Source: Biscogniauxia marginata
Taxonomy: Eukaryota; Ascomycota; Sordariomycetes; Xylariales; Xylariaceae
NCBI GenBank assembly: GCA_022695795.1
Contig: MU404138.1
Span: forward strand, 1-64,000
Length of the DNA stretch: 64,000 bases
Direction of reading: 5' to 3'
Under the pieces are notes generated by a model. That model saw only the letters and a list, made by a program, of their open reading frames with translations. It ran no database searches and was not told the origin of the DNA. The position numbers were made by a program, and so were the translations under genes. This document shows, in pieces, positions 10,380 through 22,487 of this stretch (position 1 is its first letter; each line of letters opens with the position of its first letter).

Positions 10380-13300
10380 TTTATTTATTAGGTTTTTTAA
10401 GTATTTAAATAGTTCTTAAGTGTTTTTTTCCGGTAAATAACCCTCCTACTTAACTAAATATTATAATTAACTTCCGACTTATTTTAAATTTAATATTTTT
10501 TCTACTTTGTACTTATTAAGGTTTTCTTTAAATTTTAGTTAGTTTTTTAGCACGGCGTTATTTAATGCTGATTTTAAGAGTAAAACATGAAATACAAAAT
10601 ATATTTTAAATCCCTTTAATAATACTAACTTGTAATTAACTTTCGAAATAACTTCCTTAATCTTATATAATCTTAATTTCTTAAATTTAAGTTTTTTGCT
10701 AAGTCGCTTTATTTTAATTTAGGGTATTTTTAATATTACGCTTTATCGTTAACGAAACAAGTAAACTATATCTCCTTTCTTAAAAATTAGTCCCTTAATT
10801 CTTTTTTCATTATAATACTTTGTCATTTTATCTTAAATAAACTATAATTCTTTTTATAGCCGTTATTATACTACTTAAATCTTTTCGAATAATACTTTTG
10901 CTTTTAGGGCCTCTATTTCGACTTTTAATGCTTTTATGAGTTTGATCGGTTGTCTTTAGACTTCCGCTTTTTACCTGTACACTACCTCGTGTAGTGACAT
11001 CTTCATATCTTCGTTAATCAAAGTGTTATATACTATTTAAGCTATTAATAACAACTTTACCTAGTTATTCATTTTCTAGTTAATATAACTTCGTAAGTAT
11101 TATTCCATTATCTAGTTTAGTTTCTCTATTTATTCATCGATCTAGAAATAATACGTTATAAATAATTTTTACTTAATTTCTATTCGTTTTATTAAGCTAA
11201 TCCAAAATTTTAACGTAAATAACTTGTCTTTATCTAAAACAACGCGTTTTAATAACCTATGTTTATTAACGTACTCTCTTAAAAAGCTAAAAACTAATTA
11301 TTCTATTATGCTTAATTCGTTGAATAATAAGAAGTAAGCGTATTTCGTGAGTTTATTAACAATTACCTATATGTTATTATAAAGTACTTCTATAATAAGA
11401 TCTTTTAACTTTAAAAGTTTCATTACGAAATCCCATGTAATTATATTCTATGCTTTATTAAGTATCTAGGTTAATTATAATAATCTATATGGTTTATGTC
11501 GTAATGCTTTAACCTTATTACAAATATTACAATTCTTTATAATTCTTTTAACTATTTATCGTATTCCTAAAAAGTCGAATTCTTCCTAAAGTCGTTTTAT
11601 TATTTTAAAAATCCCTTAGTAGCCGTATAAAGGATATTCGTGAAATTCTTTAACGAATTCGTCTTATACTCGTTTTAATATATATACCTTTTCTTTATAC
11701 GAAAGAAGTTCGTCGCTAAATCCTTACTAAGACTATAATTATTTTTCCTTTTAACTATAATTTTCCTTAAATCGTTATTTCTAGTCTCTTATATTAATTC
11801 GCATATAAACTAATATAACTAATCCGTCATTTTATTATTTAAACATTTAAACATCTCTTTTATTAATTTTTAATTTATAATCTCCCCTTCTACTAAGAAA
11901 ATCTACTTAAATATTTTCCTTTTCCTTAATATACTAAATTTTAAAATTAAATTTAAATAAGAAAATTATTTAACGTTTATATCTTTAATTAAGCGTTTAT
12001 ATTATTATAAATCGCGTGAAGTTCTTATAGTCTAAGTAAATATTAATAGGTTCCTTGGTTCTGTTAAGCTATAATTCCTATTTTTTTAGTGCTTTAATGA
12101 CTATTAATAATTCCTTGTTATAGATTTAATAGTTTAATTTAGTATTATATAATGCTTTAAATAGGTACACGACTAGGTACCATTTCTTATTATCTTTTAA
12201 TTACTCCAAAACTACTCTAATAACGAAATCTAAAACGTTTATCTTTAGTCGTTTCTTTTTATTTTCATTTAGAAGTTTATATATAACCTCACTAGTTACA
12301 ACTTCCTTTAACTACCGAAAAACCTGTTTAGCTTCTTTAATGAAATAAAAAGCCTTTCTTGTTTTTATTAAGGTAATTAGTTCCGTTAATGGTTTAGCGA
12401 TACGCCCGAAATCTTTAATGAGTTATTTAACATAATTAATAAAGCCAAGAAATACGCGTATATTTATAACATTTTTAGGTTTTAACTAATCCTTAATTGT
12501 TGTTATTTTTCCCTTTTAAATGCGAATTTCCCCTAAACTTATTATAAACCCTAAATAATCTAATTTTTTAATATGCTATTTACTTTTAGTTAGATAAATA
12601 AAAAGATTTACTTTTTCCAAGGCTTTTAATATCTATTTTATATGTTCTTTATACTCCTTCTCGTTTTCTAAGTAAATTAGTATATCGTCTAAATAAATAA
12701 ATATAAATTTATCTAAAAACTTACGAAAAACTATTATAATTATATATTAAAATATAGTAAGTACGTTAATAAGTTTAAATAGCATAACCTTATACTTATA
12801 ATATCTGTGTATTGTTTAGAAAGCTATATATTGTTCGTGTTTTTTAGCTATTTTAATTATGTAATAACTATCGCGAAAGTTTAGTACTATAAAGATTTAA
12901 GCCTTACTAATTTATCCTCTTATGAGTTTCATTAGTAATAATAAGTATTTATTTTTCTTAGTTATTTTATTAAGGTGTCGGTAGTTAATTACTCGTCTCT
13001 ATACTAGGTTTCCTTTTTTATCGACACGTTACTTCCCGTTTTTGTCGACTTTAAGTACCATAATTACCAGGTATTTTAACGAGAATTCGGATTCTTAAAT
13101 ATATCCTTTATCGAGATCCTCCTAGATTCCCTTTTATAATGCTTTTTATTTTTCCTAATTTATAAAATATATTAAAAATAATTTTAACTATTTTCTTTCT
13201 TTAAAGTAAATTTAATAATCCCATTAATTATATTTTAATAATTCTTCTTTTGTTTTATCTTTAAACAATTTGTAAAAACAAAGGTACTTACGTAATACTT

Positions 13301-16250
13301 TTTTCATTAAATTTTTAGGTTTAGTTACTTAAATCATATAAACGATATATTTCGTTTTTACATTCATTTCTCTAGAGTTATTTACGGTATTCATCTCGTA
13401 ACCCGTAATAGTTAACTCCTCTTATTTTTAATCCCAATAAAGCGTGTTTATCTCGAAATTTATTCATAAATTACTTTTTCTAAGTTAATTCATTCCCAAA
13501 ATCATATTATGATTTAATATATATACAATATTAAAAATAACTTATTCGAGATGTCTTTAAATAGTTATTAAGAAAGGAATTATTTCTCTTAACACCTTAC
13601 CATTCTTGTAACTAAACATATTTCCTTTAAAGTTTTATAACTTATACGGATTTTATTTATATACCTATAATATTCTGTCTTTTTAAACTACCTTTATTAA
13701 GACATAACTTTTATTTACTCCTAAATTTATTAAGGCTTTATATTCCCTTCTATTATACCTAACTTTAGTTATAATAATGTTATTAAATCCCGACTAGACT
13801 TTATATAAAGACTTATTATTTATAGCTTCTCGCTGCTTTACTAGCGAGAGCCCTTGCCGTTTTTTGGTTTTCCACATCCCTTCTTTTTTAGTTTTCTTTT
13901 AATTATTATAACCTAAATATCTTTTCATTCTTAGGCTTTTATAAGAGCGTGTTTCTAGTAATTATTATTTAAATAATCTCTTTAATTACCCTTCACATAA
14001 TAAGGGGTAAAAGGCTTGTCCTTTATATAAAACTTTACACATTAAAACTTTAATTCTTTTTCGAGAGCCCTTTTATAACTCAAGTTTATTCTATTAACTC
14101 GGAATTTCTTAAAATTCTAAATTATCCTTAAATAAAATAAATAATTACTAAGTTTATTTATTAAAGGTATCTCGATATTTCCCCTCAAGTTTATATTAAT
14201 TTCTAAAAGTTTTCCTTTTTTTTTAAGGTATACTTTAATAATTCGTTTATAACCTCGTTTAGTCGCACGAGCTTTTACTTATCACTCTATTAAGTATTTT
14301 CTTATAAAACTAAATAAACTAATGTCATATTTAATTCGTTTTTTAAGCCATTATAAAAAATATAATTCTTTCTATAATTCCTATAATTCTTCTTTAATCT
14401 CGTCTTTTTCGAAACCTGCTTCGAGTAAGTCGTGTACGTCGCATAATACCGAGATATAACACATATAACCCTTAATAATTACTTCTTTACTTCTTTCGGA
14501 ATCGAGGTGAAAATAATATGCTTAAGGAAAATGTGGCCATCGTAAAGTAATATCGCAAATACACTCATTTTCTTCCGTGTCGTCACTTTCTAGTTCTTAA
14601 AAATAGTAACCGACTTTATCCTTAAAACTTTTATGTATTTAATAAACGTCGTTAATATAAAAGCTTTAATATAACGATACATATTCCTTTAAGCTCTAAT
14701 AAACATTATAATTATTATTTATATAAAACCTCTAATTTAGGTTATTATGCTAGCTTTTTCCCTAATAAATTTCGCATTTATCGTTTTTATAATGGCTTTA
14801 ATGTAAATCACCATAGTTTAACTTAATTCCTAAGTCGTATTCTAGCTTATAATTATTATATTTATATAATAATTCGCCTTCGTCATATCCTTATTTAGCT
14901 TGTTCTAGTGTAAGATATTCTAAATATAAGTAATTATTCTTTAGATAATCCTTATGGTTAACTTAATAATATTTATAAATTCCTTTTGCAAAGGCTTCCT
15001 CGATCTTTTCTGCCTTAATAATACCGATAATAAATACTTAGTTTATTTCTTCGTTATTTTTAAATTAAACCCTTGCCTCGGCGACTCTTTTCTCGGGTTA
15101 AAAAATCCCTCTTGTTTTTAGTTTTTATTTCTTAAGACTTTAATACTTATTTTTATAATATCCTTTTTTTTTTACAATTAAAACACTTAATAATTAATTT
15201 ATCTCGTTTCTTTTATTCCTTTTAAATAACGTTAATTTTAATAAGGTTTAACTTAGTTTTAATGCCTTTCCTAGTTTTAGTACCACTTCTATGATTTCCT
15301 CCCTTTAATTAATCGCTATTTCTTCGTTATACCGTCTTTTTCTTTTTAAAGTACCGTTCGAAATTCTCGTTATCGATAGTAATTACTATTATAACGTAGT
15401 TATTAAACTTTTCTAGGTTCCTTTCTTTATATAATCCTTTAACCCTTAATAAAATAAATAATATAAACTTTTAATAAATAATTATAACTAGTTTGCGAGT
15501 TTCTTGAACTTAATAGCGTAATTTAAAGCCTTTTTATTTTGTCGTAATTTATAAAGTCGAGCTTCGACTTATTACTTAAGAATTAAATTACTAAACATAG
15601 ACTTAAATTGTTTTTTAAATTCCTTATAATTCTTAAAGACTTTCTTCATATCTTCTCGGGCGTTTAATCCGTTTTCTAAATGATCTTTTAACACTAGTTA
15701 AAACCAGGTTAAAACGGTTTCGACGAGGAGCTAAAATACCATAAAAACCTTTTATTCCTTAATAGTAATCGTTTTATAATAAAACCGTAAATAGGTTTCA
15801 ACTTAAATTAAAAATCCTTCTAAATCGCTTAACTCATTATATTTACTAGATATAATTAATTTAAAACCTTTCACGTCGAGAGTTATTATATTATTTTCGT
15901 CGTTTAAATCGTTAAGGTCGCTATCGTCTAAGGGTGGTTACTTGTTTTTAAGAGGTAGGGGTTATCTTGCTTATTTATTTTCTTTTTTAGGTATTTCTTC
16001 TTCCTCCTCTTTTTCTTCTTTAAATACTTCTTTTTGTTGATTTTCCGAGATGTCCTTTTATGACTCTTCTTTAGCTGTAATTATAATAAACTCTTGTATT
16101 AATTCCTTTAAACCTTTTAATTATATCGTAAAAAGATTTAAAACTTTTATTTAAAAGCTTATTAACTATTATTCTTTTACTTATTTCTTTTCTTATTACC
16201 CTTTAGTCTTAAGGGGCATGCTTATCCTAGAACGGTTTAACTAAAAATCC
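10380..16250 (-). pseudogene. Gag-Pol coding ghost of the Gypsy element
   Basis: The minus strand retains recognisable motifs in the order Gag zinc knuckle (about 15165), reverse transcriptase KFLDKFIFIYLDDILIYLEN (about 12700) and integrase VIVNKLTKYAYFLLFNE (about 11350). Numerous TAA/TAG stops and Lys/Asn/Ile enrichment show heavy RIP. The boundaries of protease and RNase H cannot be read reliably. No open reading frame survives. Confidence 0.8.
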
Positions 16251-16298
16251 TTTCCTTTCTTAAACCAATGTTAAGCACTAATTAAGAAGCTATCAAAA

Positions 16299-16751
16299 TA
16301 TGACAAACCTCTTTATATATTCCTAGTTAATTAACTTCACAAATAAGTACGTATTAAGTTTTCTTAATTTAAAAGTAATAATAAGTTAAAATTAATTCAA
16401 TTAATTCAAAATGTTATATTCGTTAAAAAGGTTTTAAAGTACTCTCATTATAATATCAAAAAGTGACTATAGTCTTAAATTAATAGCTAAAAAAAGAGAA
16501 ACTAATTACACAAGGAAATTCCAATTTATTTATACTCGTTCTTCCTCTTATATAATTAACTAAATAATTAAATCGTAAGTTGCCCTACCCACTATTCACA
16601 TATTAACTAAATAGTTAAATCGTAGGTTGCCCCACCCACTATTCACATATTGACTAAATAGTTAAATTGTAGGTTGCCCCACCCACTATTCACCTATTCG
16701 ATGGGGTCACGTGCGTGGCACGCGTTTCCTCATTTTAGGAGTCTCATAACA
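16299..16751 (-). repeat. Gypsy 5' LTR (coding direction), 453 bp
   Basis: Same length as 9173-9625. Differences are mostly transitions, for example the terminal TG changed to TA. The primer-binding site should lie just below 16299 on the minus strand. The reading there (TTTTGATAGC) could be a mutated TGGTAGC, which is only a guess. Confidence 0.9.
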
Positions 16752-16756
16752 AGTAA
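16752..16756. repeat. Target-site duplication AGTAA, right of Gypsy element
   Basis: Identical to 9168-9172. Confidence 0.9.
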
Positions 16757-18650
16757 TAACTAAAAAAATGATTTAAATAATATTATAAACAAGCCTTATT
16801 AATCTTTAATATATTAAAGTAGTTTTTAAAAGATTAATTATAAATTTAATAATTAGTTTTATTTATAATATAAAATTAGTATTAACAAATAAATAAAAAG
16901 TTACGTTAATTATTTTAAACGTTTAAAAAGCGTTTAATGTTTTATTAAAAAATAAGTTATTTAATAAAATAATTAAATAAAGTTAATTAAACATTATATT
17001 ATAACTTATAAAATTTTTTAACTATTAAATTTTTATTAAATTTAAAGATATTATTATATTACTTAAGAAGGTTATTTACAAAACCCTTTAAAGCTCTTTT
17101 TAGTTTTTTATGTTAATAATATAATAATTTTTATTTTCGGTAAAACTTTAAAGAAAAACATTAAAGCCATTTAAAAAAAGGTAAATAAGATTTTTAAATA
17201 TAAAAATTAAAATAAGATAATTTTTAGTTTAAAAAAATAAAAAATACTTATTTTATTAGAGAAAAAAGGAGGTTTAACTTTTTTATTAATTTAAAAAGGG
17301 GTATTAAAATTAAATTAATTTTTATTTAAAACTTAAATATTTTAAAGGGTTTTAAGGCTTTAAAATGGTTAAAAGTATATTTAAATAAAAAACTTAAATT
17401 TAAGCGTTATATAGAGATTAAAGCGGTTAAAGCTTTAAAAATCTCGAATTATATTAAGGCTTTATTAGTTATAATTAAAGGACTTTTCATAATAAGGTTA
17501 TATAAAATAATTAATATTATTATTTTTTGTATTATTATATAATAACGAAGTTTAATATAAAAGATATAAAGGTTTAATTAAAAAATAATTAACACTTATA
17601 TAATAAACATTAATATTAAATTAAAGGGATATATTTTTTAATTTAAAAAACGTTAACAAAAGTTATTAAAGGAGTTTTTTTAATATAAAAACATTTTTTA
17701 AAGATACTTTATTTATAATATTTAATATTTTTATAACGGAGATAATATTAAAATAAACTCGGTATAAGTATATTTATAAGTTATAAATTATTTATAACGG
17801 TTATTTATTAATTCTTAAAACGGTTTTAAAAATAATAATAAAAAAGAAAAAAATAAATTATTTATAAAGAGCTTTAACGGGTTTATAACTAATTACTTAA
17901 ATTTTTTTATATATAAAACGAAATGTTTTATATTTTTTAAGGTTTAATAAAAGCTTTAAAATTAACTTTATAAAAAGGATTAATAAAAAATAATTAAAGA
18001 CTTATAAAATATTATAATATTTTTCGACGGTTTTAAGAATAAAGAAGGCTTAAAATATAATTACGTTATATATTAAAAATAAAATAAAATTACCGTTAAA
18101 AGTAAAGATATAAATATTTACGAAGTAATATTTAATATTAAAGTTTTAAGGGCTTTTCGAGGATTTTAAGTAATAATTAAACTTTTTATAAATTAAATTA
18201 TACTTTATATAGATAATATAATAATTATTTAAAGCGTTTAAAAAGACGTTTTAAACTCCTTTTAAAGAGTTTTTATTAAAATTTATAAGTTTATAAAACG
18301 ATACGATATAATTTTTAAATGATATTTTAATTATTATAAAATTTAAAGTAATAAATTAGTTAATTTTTACGTAAAAAGCGGAGTTATAAATAGACTTTTA
18401 AATCTCGAATTAGCGCTTATATTTATAAATATTAAAATAATAGTTAAATTTTATATATAAATTAAAGTAATAACTTAATAGAAGTATATTTACATTTTTA
18501 ATAGCTTTTAAGTAATAAGAATTATTTATAATCTAAGGAGGTGCTTTTAAATACTTTTTTTACTTAAAAAACCTTTAATTAGTACTTTAATATTATAATT
18601 TAAAGGTATATTATATTTATATTTTTTATTTATAAGTTATTAGTTTAAAG
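16757..18650 (+). pseudogene. LINE ORF2 ghost: reverse transcriptase core and RNase H
   Basis: The plus strand continues the interrupted LINE. KVTLIILNV, stop, KAFNVLLKN (about 16900) corresponds to the motif LDV-GAFD (palm). YVNNIIIF at 17109 corresponds to the catalytic YVDD box with both Asp codons changed to Asn by G-to-A. VYLNKKLKFKRYIEIKAVKAL (about 17365) is the conserved C-terminal LINE segment of the form LD--L-FK-H. An RNase H domain follows (FFDGFKNKEG, about 18030, and YIDNIIII, about 18205, for DGS and DNTA). All stops are TAA/TAG. A Tad1/I clade assignment is likely because RNase H follows the reverse transcriptase. Confidence 0.8.
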
Positions 18651-19414
18651 GTTTAAAATATTTAATATATTATTTATAAAGTTTAATTTTATTAAAAAAC
18701 TAACTTAAACTTTCGAAACTTATTAAAAAGCTCGATAATAATAAATAAAACGAGTATAGTTAATTAATAAGGCTTTATTAATTAAAACTAGAAAACTTTA
18801 ACGATAAATACGAGTATTAAACGTAGTTAGTTTAAAACCCTTTAAAGTTTTAAAAATTCTACGTAATTATAAGTTACTTTAAAAGAATTTATTTATTATT
18901 CGGGTTAAAAAGAGAATAGTGTTATTTATAATGAGATTAAAAGAGATAATAAAAGGAAGTAATATTAAAAAAGGAAAAAAAGGAGAAAGAACTAGAAATA
19001 ATAGTTTTTATAGGATTATTAAGGAGTTAAAAAGGGGGATTTATATTTATTAATTATTAATTTTATTATATTATATTATATTATATTAATATGCTTTTTA
19101 GGCTTAAAACGATGTTTATTAAGGTTATAACGATTAATAAAAAGGAAGGAAGGATTTTTTTTTAATAATTAAAAATAAATAAATAAATAATAACAGATTT
19201 ATAAAGTAATAAATTAGTAAGACCGGTAAGTAGCGGTTATTAATTAGGGAATGTTAAGCCCCTAAAGTAAGGAATAGCTTTATAAAACTGTAGATAGTAT
19301 TAATATTTATAGTTTGTAGTTAGTTACGTCTTATACCCCTAGGGAGGTTGCTTGGGAGGGCTTACGCCCCCCTCGTTTAGACGTTAAATAATACAATAAT
19401 AATAACAATAACAA

Positions 19415-19429
19415 GATACCCGCGTCGGA
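19415..19429. repeat. 15-bp target-site duplication, right copy
   Basis: GATACCCGCGTCGGA, identical to 5406-5420. GC-normal DNA resumes directly after it. Confidence 0.9.
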
Positions 19430-20184
19430 TCTTTGTATCGCGGCGGCTGGCTGCGGGAACCCGGGGAACAAGCCTCGCCATTGCCGGTTGCTACCTAGAT
19501 GCTACCTAGGTAGATACTCCTATAGTTTTGAGTAACGCAAATACGTCACACCCCTGACTCGGCGCCCATTGAGCAGGAATTGGCTCGCACCTCCAAGTTC
19601 CCCATAACCATACCGTTCACATACACTGTCAGAATATCCATCTGTCACGCCGCTTATTCGACGAAACGATACTCTGCTACATATTTCTTGACCTTTCCGG
19701 CATCGTGCTCGTTGTGGTCTAGCGCAAGCTCTATCCGAAGCCGTACCCAGGCATTCCTTACGTTAAAGCGTCGGCAAACCGCATCAGTGGAGACCGGCGA
19801 GATCACCAACGCCATGTTCACTGTCACCACACAGAAGGCCGGTGTAGGCTGTAGAAGTACGAGGCCTGATTGATAACTTTAAGTATCCTGGAGGAAGATG
19901 GTACATACAAGGGTCAACAAGGGTGGAAGATGGACCCCGAAGAGCCACCCCCGAGAGTGGTAATATTGTGTAAGCTGCCTTGCTAGCCTCATTACCAACT
20001 GCGAAGAAAATACTTGGCATAACCCTGGTTTCTTAGCGGGAAACGGATTTGATAAGGACCTCCATAGCAAAAATTTACATACCTCCAGAGCTGTTTAACC
20101 ATCCGCCAACTACAACCCATCGCAATTGGCACCTTTTGCCAGAGATTGAGCCTTGCAGCATCGAGCTCGAATATTTCAGACTAG
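19430..20184. other. Right flank of transposon island, no gene recognised
   Basis: GC-normal single-copy-looking DNA. A minus-strand frame of about 50 codons near 19660-19818 ends in HDAGKVKKYVAEYRFVE and looks protein-like, but I cannot name it and it has no clear continuation. The 5' exon of the dehydrogenase pseudogene may lie near 20049-20180. Confidence 0.35.
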
Positions 20185-21163
20185 CACTTCCGTCAAATCA
20201 CGGGAGCCGCGGGCGATCTTGGTCGGCAAACTGCCATAGAGCTGGCTCGTTACGGCCGGCCTGCCCGCATCTATGTTGCAGACCTACCGCATGACGAAGA
20301 CGCGAAAGTTGCACTGGCCCAGCAGATCACTTATGAGGCCTACGGAGATTTCCAACCTGACACGGACGTCACTGGACAGCTTACCGAAATTCGGTTTCTC
20401 GAGCTAGATCTTTCATCTTTAGATAGCGTCCGGAAATGTGCCGCGGATTTTGTTGCGCAAGAGAAACAGCTAGATATTATCTTTTTGAACACGGGCATTA
20501 TACGCGTCGCTACAGGAGTAACGACGGAGGGTTACGAAATTCATTTTGGAGTCAATTATCTCGGCCACGCGCTTTTGTCTAGCTTACTAGTACCAACGAT
20601 GCTTCGTGCGACAGCGGCAGCCGGGCGCCGACGTGCGTATAGTCATTGTCTCGAGCGAGGGGCACCTTAACGCGCCTAAAGATGGCATCGATTTCAATAA
20701 GCTGAAGACCGATTGCGCGGATATTGTAAGTTCGCCTTATAATACCTAGTCTAGGTAAAAGAGGCTTATAGTTTAACCCTACTTAGCCTTATGCAAAGCG
20801 TTATGGCCAGAACAAAGTAGCCCTTATCAGCTTAATGAGACAGCTCTCGCGCGAATACTGCAATGAAAAACAGTTGCGGTACATCCCGGGGGGATCCTAA
20901 CAGGTATGGCGGTGTCGTTGCAAAAAAAGAGTGCCCTGGTCCATTTGACCAGGCCCATTGCGCCTCTAATTTGCGTGCCTGTGTCTGTGGGGATTAGGAA
21001 CCACCTATGGGCTGCGACGAGCTCATATGTGGTCAGCAGTACCTACTACGAGCCCGTGGGCGTGCCCGGAAAGCTGTCTCCTGCAGCAAAGGATGAGAGT
21101 CTTTCAAAGAGGCTCCGACAGTGGACCAACGATGCAGTGAGTGAGGTTAAATCGCTTGAGTAA
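20185..21163 (+). pseudogene. Short-chain dehydrogenase/reductase, frameshifted
   Basis: Classical SDR family. The Rossmann glycine motif is ITGAAGDLGRQTAIELARYG, the acidic residue site is FLELDLSSLDSVRKC, NNAG is replaced by LNTG, the substrate region is NYLGHALLSSLLVP, and the catalytic YxxxK is YGQNK (about 20800-20815). The C-terminal part is HPGGILTGMAV followed by YYEPVGVPGKLSPAAKDESL. A good intron (GTAAGT to CTTAG, 20728-20787) joins CADI to PYAKRYGQNK. Two one-base frameshifts break it: near 20620 in a G/C run and near 20868 in an A run. The start is unclear because TAG precedes the frame, so exon 1 is missing or lies beyond an intron. Either a decaying gene or homopolymer sequencing errors; the P450 relic downstream favours decay. 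Confidence 0.75.
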
Positions 21164-21301
21164 CCATTTATCGTGGTAAATGGAGTACGTAAATATCCTG
21201 ATCAGCAGCATCCAAGAGACTGCCTATTATTGTCAATGTAGCACTTAATGAATTCCATACCTTTGTTTCAGTCGAATTGCTGTATCCTGCTCTGTTAAGC
21301 C

Positions 21302-21571
21302 CTAGAACAATTCTCAGCCGCGTCGGTGCCCGGCGCCTGGCTAGTGGACACGATACCGGCATTGCGCTACGTTGCAGATTGTGTTCCGGGGGTCGGATTT
21401 AAGAAGAGAGCGCAAAAATCGTACAGCATGTTAATAGAAGCGGCGGAAAGACCCATTCCCTTCGTCAAACGGGAGATGGAGGCCAATAATCACAAGCCTT
21501 CGTTGGTATTAGACCAGTACGAGAGGGCCGGGGGTAAAATAATAGTTGAAAAGGAGTGCATAATAAAATGA
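21302..21571 (+). pseudogene. Cytochrome P450 relic (F-G region fragment)
   Basis: An open frame reads LEQFSAASVPGAWLVDTIPALRYVADCVPGVGFKKRA and then PIPFVKREMEANNHKPSLV. This is the segment between the E and G helices of fungal P450s related to O-methylsterigmatocystin oxidoreductase-type enzymes (PG-WLVD-IP-L-Y-PD--PG-GFK). It ends in a stop at 21571, with no I-helix, ExxR or haem-binding cysteine downstream. It follows the SDR remnant by about 140 bases on the same strand. Confidence 0.7.
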
Positions 21572-22487
21572 AACGTGGCGTCGCCGTACCTGGGTGGCGC
21601 TGATGTGGTGATTCTCTACCCTTCCTACTCTTTTTTTTCTCGTAGGGTGTATGCGCATGTATATGTCACAGTTCCTAAGCATACTGCAAAAATTCTTTCT
21701 GGCTATGATGATATATCCAGAAGTACAACGCAAGGCTCCATAAGAGCTCGACCAAGTAATTTGAAACAAACAGCTTCCTACGCTCGAGGTCCTTTTTAGT
21801 GAGGCATTCCGCTGTAGTAAGTAGATTCTGGTAACTCGCCCCCTTAACCAGCCTTTCCTAGGGACTTCTTATTCTGTGTCAAATAATTGTTGCCTTGGGC
21901 GTGAACCAGAATCATGTAAAGCAGAACGATACGTTCTGGATGGAAGGGTCGCTAACTCTACGGTTTGGAAGAAAAATATGATCTGGGCAGCATCTCGCCG
22001 ATTCGTCGGTCTGGCTTACAAAAATAACCAAGTTGCTTACAACTCTTGATATTTAAAAACCAGCAGCCAATGGGAAAGTAGTCGAGCTAGCTGTGGTATT
22101 CGAACTGTGAATTACGAGCCACTCGCTCCCTTTCGGGGCAAGTGTCAAGCCTCGCTGTTTTCAATATAAACATTATTATTACCTAGCAATAGTGCTATTT
22201 AACGTCGAGGGAACAGTTACAATTTATTGCTGGTTTTTAATCTCTTCAAATATATAAAAAGCGTGTAAATTAAACTTTAATAGGTGACATATACTTTATT
22301 TTCATGTTCAGGTATACACGGAATCGCCCTTCTGCACTAAAACTTTCTCATGACCCTAACACGTTACCTTCAAAGGGTACTTATTCATCATAAACATTAT
22401 ATCTAGACCTGAACGATAGTTGCCATGAATTACTTTCTATCTCCACACAACAACTCGAGAGAAGGGACTAGGGGGCAATGGTCAACC
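21572..22487. other. Intergenic, no gene recognised
   Basis: No protein-like frame. The segment 22160-22400 is AT-rich. It contains the 3' flank of the cysteine-rich protein gene, which ends at 22488. Confidence 0.5.

Larger units (their letters stand above)
9173..16751 (-). mobile_element. Full-length Ty3/Gypsy LTR retrotransposon, RIP-degraded
   Basis: A 7579-bp element with two directly repeated LTRs of exactly 453 bp and a perfect 5-bp target duplication. The coding direction is minus. The strand is shown by the reverse transcriptase motif YLDDILIY (12672-12695), the integrase segment VIVNKLTKYAYF (about 11330-11366) and a Gag zinc-knuckle remnant CFNCKKKGYYKNKY (about 15141-15188), which run Gag-RT-integrase in minus orientation, the Ty3/Gypsy order. 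A purine-rich tract abuts the 3' LTR. It is inserted in the reverse transcriptase region of the older LINE. A RIP-mutated copy of this kind cannot encode working protein. Confidence 0.9.
5421..19414 (+). mobile_element. RIP-degraded Tad1/I-type LINE, interrupted twice
   Basis: A non-LTR retrotransposon on the plus strand, delimited by a perfect 15-bp direct repeat. Removing the two later insertions (402 and 7579 bp plus their 5-bp duplications) leaves about 6.0 kb, a normal length for fungal Tad-like LINEs. The 3' end is a short A/T-rich tail with ATAATA and AATAAC units. Coding ghosts of reverse transcriptase and RNase H are readable in order and in the same orientation on both sides of the Gypsy insertion. 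The sequence is extremely AT-rich with TAA/TAG in place of likely CAA/CAG codons, as expected from RIP. The region 5421-7014 probably held ORF1, but I can read no domain there with confidence. Confidence 0.85.
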
